Assembly: GCA_947463775.1 (NCBI GenBank)
Contig: CANHVD010000450.1
Coordinates: 1-5,403, forward strand
DNA: 5,403 bases
Reading direction: 5' to 3'
Source of the DNA: Planctomycetaceae bacterium
GTDB lineage: Bacteria > Planctomycetota > Planctomycetia > Planctomycetales > Planctomycetaceae
Position numbers and translations under genes: made by a program
In this document: piece after piece, positions 1 to 5,403 of the stretch
Layout of the letters: the number at the start of each line of letters is the position of its first letter
Position numbering within the stretch: position 1 is the stretch's first letter
Notes under the pieces: generated by a model
The model's input: the letters and a program-made list of their open reading frames with translations, nothing else
Told to the model about the DNA's origin: nothing
Databases searched by the model: none

Positions 1-759
1 AAACCAGGCCAACGAGGCAAGAATCTGCATGGACAATATTTCGAAGCAAACCCAGGACACACAGCAGACTTGAAGTCAACACTTTCAGCGGACCTTGCAA
101 AACGCTGGACCGCGATGGCGATTATCGCAGGGTTGCCTGAGGACGCTGTTCCGCAAATCAGCTCGACAACAACGCGAGGAGATTTCATCCGCGAGGCCTA
201 CAGCCACTGGAAAGCAGTAGAACATTCAAGAGCGACAGAAAGAGCGTTTCGGCTTCACACAAAAGCTGTCTCCAATACTCACGCCCCCGGTGAGGTCGAT
301 GATTCGTCGCTGGTTCCATTCATCGTCACGGATCTTCAGACTCTTCCCGGAATCGTTTTGGACGACAGCGATGCTGAGTTAACCGGCGACTGGCAGTATT
401 CGAGCCACACGCCTCCGTACGTTGGGCGAGGCTATTTGCATGACAGGAACACTGGCAAAGGCCAGAAATCTGCGACGTTCAGGCCGGCAATCCCTGCCAC
501 TGGAAAGTACGAGGTGCGAATCTCGCACTGTTACAACGTCCGCCGCGCCACGAACACCACCGTCACGATTCATCATGCCGACGGTGAGTTCTCAACGAAG
601 ATCAATCAGCAGGAAGTTCCCGCTCATGATCGGCTGTTTCGTACATTGGGGACATTCCGATTTATTGCTGGCAACGAAAGCTGGATTCGCATTTCCAATA
701 CAGGTACCGACGGTAAGTATGTGATCGTCGACGCAGTCCAACTTCTTCCAGCAGATTAA
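1..759 (+). CDS. C-terminal part of a protein ending in a golvesin/xanthan-lyase-like domain (5' truncated by the window)
   Basis: The frame is open from base 1 to the TAA at 757-759, giving 252 visible residues with no start signal, so the gene begins upstream. A TTG at 70 could be read as a start, but coding-like sequence continues in frame before it and no good Shine-Dalgarno precedes it. Visible residues 1-115 are a mostly polar, probably helical region I cannot assign. Residues ~117-251 form a golvesin C-terminal-like beta-sandwich, recognised from the conserved order GIVLDD, GDWQYSS, YVGRGYLHD, KGQKSATF, GKYEVR, VTIHHADGE, LGTFRF and the closing VIVDAVQLLP. In planctomycetes this module commonly ends FAD-dependent oxidoreductases and other secreted or envelope proteins. 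It is thought to bind ligands or glycans rather than catalyse. The parent enzyme class is therefore a guess; no FAD-binding motif lies in the window. It is followed by a 117-base gap and is probably not part of the efflux operon. Confidence 0.75.
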   Translation, partial: KPGQRGKNLHGQYFEANPGHTADLKSTLSADLAKRWTAMAIIAGLPEDAVPQISSTTTRGDFIREAYSHWKAVEHSRATERAFRLHTKAVSNTHAPGEVDDSSLVPFIVTDLQTLPGIVLDDSDAELTGDWQYSSHTPPYVGRGYLHDRNTGKGQKSATFRPAIPATGKYEVRISHCYNVRRATNTTVTIHHADGEFSTKINQQEVPAHDRLFRTLGTFRFIAGNESWIRISNTGTDGKYVIVDAVQLLPAD

Positions 760-876
760 GGGAATTGAATTTCGTTTTTGATCTGAGGTTGAGGCGCAGC
801 GGAGTTCTTGTCGGTGGTAAGATGAGATTTCGTCGTCCTTGTGGGACTTATGGATTTTCTCTTTGAGGGACCTGGC
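760..876. other. Intergenic gap upstream of the efflux cassette
   Basis: This 117-base stretch separates the golvesin-domain gene from the adaptor gene. I see no strong hairpin followed by a T-run, so no intrinsic terminator can be called; the T5 run at 775-779 lacks a convincing stem. No hexamer pair with good spacing resembles a sigma-70 promoter. If the efflux cassette has its own promoter it should lie here, but the sequence alone does not reveal it. The last bases contain the adaptor's ribosome binding site. Confidence 0.7.
865..870 (+). promoter_or_regulatory. Ribosome binding site deciding the adaptor start
   Basis: GAGGGA ends six bases before the ATG at 877, a near-ideal Shine-Dalgarno placement. 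The alternative in-frame starts upstream (GTG 841, ATG 850) have no comparable purine-rich site, which is why 877 was chosen. The ATG at 880 is immediately adjacent and would also be within range. Confidence 0.7.
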
Positions 877-2100
877 ATGATGTCTTCTGAAGACTCTCTG
901 CTCAGCGCACGCCGTTGTTTTTGTTTGGCCCTGTTGGCTTGTATCTGCACCAGCGGCCTGATGGGTTGTGGGGCCTCAGATGCTGTTGCACCGGCTCCAA
1001 TGATTCCGGAAGTCACGGTCTCAGTTCCGGCAAGTCGCGAACTGGTGGACTACGAATACTTCACGGGGCGAATCGAACCGAAAGAGAAAATTGAGCTGCG
1101 TGCCAGAACCAGCGGACACCTGGTCAAACTCCATTTTCAGCCCGGAACAGAGGTCCAGAAAGACGACCTGCTTGTCGAGATCGATCCGCAACCGTTTGAA
1201 ACTGATCTGGCTCGTGCAACGGCCGATCTGGCCCAGGCGGAGGCTCGTCACACGAAGCTTCAGGGCTCACTGAAACGAATCGAAGCAGCTCGAGCCAAAG
1301 GGGCCTCGACGGAAGAAGAACTTCAGACGGCGATCGGTGATACAGCCGAGGCGGCTGCGGCCGTTGATGTGGCCAGGGCCGCGAAGAAAACGGCAGAGAT
1401 CAATCTTGGTTACTGTCAGTTGAAAGCGCCAATCTCCGGGAAAATCGGCGATCGCATGATGGACGAAGGCAATCTCGTCACTGGCGGGCCGTCGGGAGCT
1501 TTCAATTCGACTCTGCTGACAACAATCGTCGCCGTTGATCCGGTGACGGTCTTGTTTGATATGGATGAGAATACTCTGGTGCGGCTGCAGCAGGCAATTC
1601 GCGATGGCAAGCTGGAAGTGCCGGCAGAGAATTCCATCTCCGTCGAACTCGGACTGCCCATCCATCAGAACCAGTATCCATTGAAAGGCGTCGTTAGCTT
1701 CATCAACAATCAGGTGGATTCACGTACCGGAACAATATTGATCAAAGCGGATGTGCCAAACCCTAAACCCGAAACGGGTGGACGAGTTCTGACCGCTGGC
1801 ATGTTCACTCGGATCCGAATTCCAATCGGTAAACCACGGTCAGCGATGATGGTTCCTGAAGCTGCTCTTGGTTCTGATCAGGGAAGTCGTTTTCTGTTTG
1901 TCGTGAACAAAGACAAAAAGGCCGTTCGTCTCAATGCCGAAGTGGGACTGCTTGACGGTGACATGCGTGAGATTGTGTCAGTCAAGGCATCCGGCGAATC
2001 TGAATCTCGACCACTTCAGGCCGACGAACAGATCGTCGTGCGAGGAATCCAGCGAGTTCGCTCCGGCATCGAAGTCGCCGCGAAAGCTGCTGATCAGTAA
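877..2100 (+). CDS. RND efflux periplasmic adaptor (membrane fusion protein, HlyD/AcrA family), lipoprotein
   Basis: A 407-residue periplasmic adaptor predicted to bridge the inner-membrane RND pump encoded next door and an outer-membrane channel. The N-terminus is a lipoprotein signal: arginines at 12-13, a hydrophobic stretch and the lipobox LMGC with the lipidated cysteine at 31. The start at 877 is set by the GAGGGA site; starting at GTG 841 would add 12 residues. The order is that of AcrA/MexA. First comes a beta strand region with YFTGRIEP (~61-68), then the first half of the lipoyl domain ending at DPQPF (103-107). Next are an alanine- and glutamate-rich alpha-hairpin (~108-175) and the second lipoyl half with APISGKIG (184-191). 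A beta-barrel (~215-300) and a membrane-proximal C-terminal domain follow. Length is normal for the family (AcrA 397). It lies 118 bases upstream of the pump on the same strand, so co-transcription is likely. The substrate cannot be told from sequence. Family assignment is secure. Confidence 0.95.
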   Translation: MMSSEDSLLSARRCFCLALLACICTSGLMGCGASDAVAPAPMIPEVTVSVPASRELVDYEYFTGRIEPKEKIELRARTSGHLVKLHFQPGTEVQKDDLLVEIDPQPFETDLARATADLAQAEARHTKLQGSLKRIEAARAKGASTEEELQTAIGDTAEAAAAVDVARAAKKTAEINLGYCQLKAPISGKIGDRMMDEGNLVTGGPSGAFNSTLLTTIVAVDPVTVLFDMDENTLVRLQQAIRDGKLEVPAENSISVELGLPIHQNQYPLKGVVSFINNQVDSRTGTILIKADVPNPKPETGGRVLTAGMFTRIRIPIGKPRSAMMVPEAALGSDQGSRFLFVVNKDKKAVRLNAEVGLLDGDMREIVSVKASGESESRPLQADEQIVVRGIQRVRSGIEVAAKAADQ

Positions 2101-2125
2101 ATCCAATTCGTTTAACGGCAAGCCG

Positions 2126-2170
2126 CAGGCGACAGCAATCGGGGGATCCGAAACGCGACTGGATCGCCTG
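2126..2170. repeat. Weak inverted repeat, 7-base arms
   Basis: CAGGCGA at 2126-2132 is the exact reverse complement of TCGCCTG at 2164-2170, with a 31-base loop. It has no following T-run, so it is not a standard terminator. It could be a mild mRNA structure between the two cistrons, or chance: a 7-base match in a gap of this size is not rare. Confidence 0.25.
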
Positions 2171-2208
2171 TATTAGGACGCCGCTTCCCGGACCATCAAT
2201 TCTTGCTC

Positions 2209-2212
2209 GAGG
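2209..2212 (+). promoter_or_regulatory. Ribosome binding site deciding the pump's GTG start
   Basis: GAGG ends six bases before the GTG at 2219. This supports a non-ATG start, and translation from there gives the expected RND N-terminus, with the FFIDRPIF motif at residues 7-14. Confidence 0.75.
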
Positions 2213-2218
2213 TCTGAC

Positions 2219-5200
2219 GTGTCAGCTCTATCGAAATTCTTTATCGATCGACCGATCTTTGCAGCAGTGCTTTCGGTTGTCATCGTGATTGCCGGAGCCA
2301 TTGCTGTCACCACGTTGCCCATTGCGCAGTATCCGGAAATCGCTCCGCCAACAGTGCAGGTCACTTGTGCCTATCCGGGTGCAAATGCGAGTGTTGTTGC
2401 AGACACGGTCGCCTCGCCAATCGAACAGCAGGTCACGGGCGTGGAAAACATGCTCTACATGTCGTCCCAATGTACGAACGATGGTCAGTACAGCCTGACG
2501 GTGACGTTCGATGTTGGTGTCAATCTGGATATGGCTCAGGTTTTGGTACAGAACCGAGTGAATCTGGCGTTGCCGTCGCTGCCCGATGTGGTCAAACAGA
2601 CAGGCGTCAGCGTCAAAAAGCGATCTCCCAGTATTCTTCTCGTCGTCAATCTATTCTCTCCGGACGACTCCTATGACCAGCTCAAGCTGAGCAATTATGC
2701 AACGATCAATCTTCGCGATGAGTTAGCTCAGTTATCTGGTGTCGGTGACATCAGCATGTTCGGTCAACAGGACTACAGCATGCGCATCTGGCTCGATCCG
2801 GAAAAGATTGCGGCTCGCGGCCTCACAGCCGCCGACGTTGTGAGTTCATTGAAAGAACAGAACGTTCAGGTCGCTGCCGGATCACTGGGACGTCCGCCAG
2901 TCCCCAATGGTCAGGCATTCCAATACACACTCAGCACATTGGGACGACTCCAGGATCAAAAGCAGTTCGGCGAGATTATTGTGCGGTCCGGTTTCGAAGG
3001 TGAGATTGTTCGTTTACGCGATCTGATCAGCGAACAACGCATGGACTCATCGGGCGCACAACTCGGCGGGATTCAACTCGGGGCGAAGAATCAGGATACG
3101 TTGTGCTATCTTGATGGAAAGCCGTCTGTTGGTCTTTCGATCTATCAACAACCCGGATCGAACGCACTGGCTACGGCCGAAAAAATCCGTGAACGCATGG
3201 AACAACTGAAGCTCTCATTTCCGGACGGCGTGGACTATGGCATCGTCTACGACACGACACCCTTCATCGATGAATCGATCCACGAAGTCTTCAATGCCTT
3301 GCGTGACGCGATCGTGCTGGTTGGGATCGTCGTGCTTCTGTTTCTGCAGTCGTGGCGAGCCACTCTGATTCCGTTGATTGCAGTACCAGTAGCCATCATC
3401 GGCACGTTTGCTCTGATGGCGGGTTTTGGTTTCAGCCTGAACAACCTCTCGCTACTGGGCCTGGTACTGGCGATCGGGATTGTGGTCGATGATGCCATCG
3501 TGGTTGTCGAAGCCGTGGAGCATCATTTGGAACACGGCATGTCACCTCGCGATGCTTCAAGAAAAGCCATGGATGAAGTCGCCGTTCCGGTCATCGCAAT
3601 CTCACTCGTCCTGATGGCCGTCTTTATTCCGTGTGCTTTTATCACCGGGATTACAGGCCAGTTCTTTCGACAGTTCGCCGTCACCATTGCCGTATCCACG
3701 TTCTTTTCAGCCGTGAACTCTCTGACGCTCAGTCCGGCTCTGGCAGCCTTGTTGCTGCGTCCAAAAGCCGAGCAGAAAGACATCCTGACTCGACTTCTGA
3801 ACGGTGTGCTCGGCTGGTTCTTCAAGCTGTTCAACAAGTTCTTTGACAAAGCTTCCAGTGGCTATGCATGGTCCGTCGGCTGGCTTTTGCGTTTGTCCGT
3901 GATTGTTCTTTGTGTTTACGGCGGACTGCTCTACGCGACCTACTACAGCTTTACGCATGTTCCGACCGGATTCGTCCCTGCTCAGGACAAAGGTTACCTG
4001 CTGGTCAATGTACAGCTTCCCGATGCGGCCTCGCTGGAACGCACCAACGCCGTCATGAAAGAAATTGATCGAATCGCGCGGGGTGATGAAACTGACAAAA
4101 CGAAGAATCCGGGTATCAAAGGCGTCGGCCATGTGATTTCGATCCCGGGGCAGTCCATTGTGCAGAATGCGACCGGTTCAAACTTTGGTTCGATGTTTGT
4201 GATTTTGGATGAGTTCGAAGAACGCGGTCCCGAACTCAATTCCGACGTGATCGCTCAGCAACTGCGAGCAGCCGCGTTTCAAAGTATTCAGGATGCCGCT
4301 GTCGCCGTGTTTGGACCACCGGCTGTCGATGGTCTCGGCAATGCCGGCGGTTTCAAAGTGATGATTCAGGATCGTTCCGGCACCGGCTTCGGTGGACTGC
4401 AGGATGCGGCCGATACCTTTGCCGCTCAGGGAAATCAGCGGCCCGGATTGGCCGGTCTTTTCAACGCCTTCCGTGCGAATACCCCTCAGATGTTTGTCGA
4501 GGTCGATCGAGAAAAGTGTAAGTCGCTGGGCGTTCCACTGAACGATGTCTTCCTGACTCTTCAGGTCTATCTTGGTGGCTTCTACGCCAACGACTTCAAT
4601 CGCTTTGGCCGCACATGGCAGGTCAACCTGCAAGCCGATCCCGCGTTTCGATTAACGGCGGACGACGTCCGAAAGCTTAAAGTGCGAAACCTGATGCGAG
4701 ATATGGTTCCGCTGGCCAGCATCGCCGAGGTCCGCGACATCGCAGGTCCAGGTTTGATCACTCGCTATAACGGAGTTGTCGCGGCCACGATCAACGGAGG
4801 AACGTTGCCGGGGGTGAGTTCCGGGCAGATGATTTCCACGGTCGACAATCTGGCCGCCACAGAACTACCGCCAGGGATGACCTCATTGTGGACTGAGCTG
4901 ACGCTATTGCAGATTCGAGCTGGCAATACTGCGATGGTTGTGTTTGCCTTGGCCGTTGTCCTGGTGTATCTGCTTTTGGCCGCACAGTATGAGAGTCTCC
5001 GACTGCCGTTTGCCGTCATTCTTGTTGTTCCGATGTGTCTGCTGTGCTCAGTGATTGGTGTCGCGTGGGCTCATCTGGATATCAATATCTTTGTGCAGAC
5101 CGGGCTCGTCGTGCTTGTGGGCCTCGCCAGCAAGAATGCGATTCTGATCGTCGAGTTTGCCAAGGAAAAACGCGAGGCTGGCGCGACAGCATTCGATGCT

Positions 5201-5403
5201 ACCGTAGAGGCCTGTCGGATGCGACTTCGTCCAATTCTGATGACGTCGTTCGCCTTTATTCTGGGTGTCGTTCCATTGGCCATCGCGCATGGGGCAGGGT
5301 CCGAGATGCGGAGAACATTGGGGATTGCCGTCTTCTCCGGAATGCTGGGGGTCACAATCTTCGGAGTCTTTCTGACTCCTGTGTTCTATTTCTTGCTGGA
5401 GCG
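2219..5403 (+). CDS. HAE1-type RND efflux transporter permease (AcrB-like), 3' end cut by the window
   Basis: Proton-driven inner-membrane drug/hydrophobe exporter, trimeric in known relatives; 1061 complete codons are visible and no stop is reached. Comparison with AcrB (1049 residues) suggests that only roughly 10-40 residues are missing. The N-terminus FFIDRPIF (7-14) leads into TM1 (~12-32). A large periplasmic loop (~33-361) follows, with QYPEIAPP (37-44), GVGDISMFG and QNVQVAAG. TM2-TM6 lie at ~362-505, TM7 at ~556-576, a second periplasmic loop extends to ~900, and TM8-TM12 follow. The proton-relay residues are all present by alignment by eye to AcrB: D424 and D425 in VVDDAIVVVE (AcrB D407/D408), K972 in ASKNAILIVEF (K940), R1002 in CRMRLRP (R971) and T1009 (T978), so it should be active. 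Start is GTG 2219, with GAGG six bases upstream; an in-frame stop lies at 2174-2176. The adaptor gene precedes it, making a standard efflux pair. AcrB-like HAE1 is clear; the exported compound is unknown. Metal-exporting HME and protein/lipid-type HAE3 subfamilies are less likely given the sequence motifs. Confidence 0.97.
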   Translation, partial: MSALSKFFIDRPIFAAVLSVVIVIAGAIAVTTLPIAQYPEIAPPTVQVTCAYPGANASVVADTVASPIEQQVTGVENMLYMSSQCTNDGQYSLTVTFDVGVNLDMAQVLVQNRVNLALPSLPDVVKQTGVSVKKRSPSILLVVNLFSPDDSYDQLKLSNYATINLRDELAQLSGVGDISMFGQQDYSMRIWLDPEKIAARGLTAADVVSSLKEQNVQVAAGSLGRPPVPNGQAFQYTLSTLGRLQDQKQFGEIIVRSGFEGEIVRLRDLISEQRMDSSGAQLGGIQLGAKNQDTLCYLDGKPSVGLSIYQQPGSNALATAEKIRERMEQLKLSFPDGVDYGIVYDTTPFIDESIHEVFNALRDAIVLVGIVVLLFLQSWRATLIPLIAVPVAIIGTFALMAGFGFSLNNLSLLGLVLAIGIVVDDAIVVVEAVEHHLEHGMSPRDASRKAMDEVAVPVIAISLVLMAVFIPCAFITGITGQFFRQFAVTIAVSTFFSAVNSLTLSPALAALLLRPKAEQKDILTRLLNGVLGWFFKLFNKFFDKASSGYAWSVGWLLRLSVIVLCVYGGLLYATYYSFTHVPTGFVPAQDKGYLLVNVQLPDAASLERTNAVMKEIDRIARGDETDKTKNPGIKGVGHVISIPGQSIVQNATGSNFGSMFVILDEFEERGPELNSDVIAQQLRAAAFQSIQDAAVAVFGPPAVDGLGNAGGFKVMIQDRSGTGFGGLQDAADTFAAQGNQRPGLAGLFNAFRANTPQMFVEVDREKCKSLGVPLNDVFLTLQVYLGGFYANDFNRFGRTWQVNLQADPAFRLTADDVRKLKVRNLMRDMVPLASIAEVRDIAGPGLITRYNGVVAATINGGTLPGVSSGQMISTVDNLAATELPPGMTSLWTELTLLQIRAGNTAMVVFALAVVLVYLLLAAQYESLRLPFAVILVVPMCLLCSVIGVAWAHLDINIFVQTGLVVLVGLASKNAILIVEFAKEKREAGATAFDATVEACRMRLRPILMTSFAFILGVVPLAIAHGAGSEMRRTLGIAVFSGMLGVTIFGVFLTPVFYFLLE

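Larger units (their letters stand above)
2101..2218. other. Intergenic gap between adaptor and pump genes
   Basis: This 118-base gap holds a weak inverted repeat (2126-2132 with 2164-2170) and the ribosome binding site of the pump. The pump frame is closed by a TAG at 2174-2176, and no ATG, GTG or TTG follows it in frame before GTG 2219. No T-rich terminator tail is visible, which fits read-through from the adaptor gene. Confidence 0.8.

Noticed and set aside
740..780. Possible intrinsic terminator after the first gene (TTCC near 746 pairing with GGAA near 761, then T5 at 775)
   Set aside because: The stem would be only four or five A/T-rich pairs and the T-run starts about ten bases after it; too weak to call.
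789..823. Possible promoter (TTGAGG at 789 and TAAGAT at 818)
   Set aside because: Each hexamer matches four of six sigma-70 positions, but the spacing of 23 bases is far from the usual 16-18.
756..1016. Minus-strand open frame across the gap before the adaptor
   Set aside because: It overlaps the adaptor signal-peptide region and shows no ribosome site or family features; the plus-strand adaptor explains most of the stretch.
1267..1665. Minus-strand open frame of 132 codons inside the adaptor gene
   Set aside because: Opposite the conserved hairpin, lipoyl and barrel coding sequence; the translation has no family features.
1934..2176. Plus-strand open frame running from the adaptor end into the gap
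   Set aside because: Its first two thirds are an alternate frame of conserved adaptor sequence and the tail has no protein-like features; not a small gene between the two cistrons.
3707..4132. Minus-strand open frame of 141 codons inside the pump gene
   Set aside because: It lies wholly opposite a clearly conserved RND reading frame, has no recognisable domain and is typical of antisense shadow frames in moderate-GC coding DNA.
4178..4633. Minus-strand open frame of 151 codons inside the pump gene
   Set aside because: Same reasoning: complete overlap with the conserved second periplasmic loop of the pump, and no family features in the translation.

Overview
The window holds three plus-strand coding regions and looks like ordinary chromosomal sequence, most likely from a planctomycete or a close relative. 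That assignment rests on the first gene: its C-terminal half is a golvesin/xanthan-lyase-like beta-sandwich of the kind planctomycetes often attach to secreted or oxidoreductase proteins. The RND pump sequence style and moderate GC content are compatible with this. No 16S, tRNA or other marker gene is present, so the taxonomy is an inference.

Layout: (1) Bases 1-759 are the 3' end of a gene whose start lies upstream of the window; the final ~135 residues are the golvesin-like domain. (2) Bases 760-876 are a short gap with no convincing promoter or terminator. (3) Bases 877-2100 encode a lipoprotein periplasmic adaptor (membrane fusion protein) of an RND efflux system. (4) Bases 2101-2218 are a gap holding only a weak inverted repeat and the pump's ribosome binding site. 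(5) From base 2219 to the window end runs an HAE1-type (AcrB-like) RND inner-membrane transporter. It starts at GTG and lacks only its last residues.

The adaptor and pump form a classic two-gene efflux cassette. The lipid-anchored adaptor would link the proton-driven trimeric inner-membrane pump to an outer-membrane channel of the TolC family. No channel gene is visible; it could lie downstream or elsewhere. The golvesin-domain gene points the same way but is probably functionally unrelated.

I found no RNA gene, mobile element, CRISPR array, phage feature or evidence of an undescribed system. The points worth a second look are modest: loss of AcrB-type switch-loop phenylalanines in the pump, a small in-frame insertion in its first periplasmic domain, a changed hairpin-tip motif in the adaptor, and a cysteine-rich, RRxF-containing lipoprotein signal peptide.
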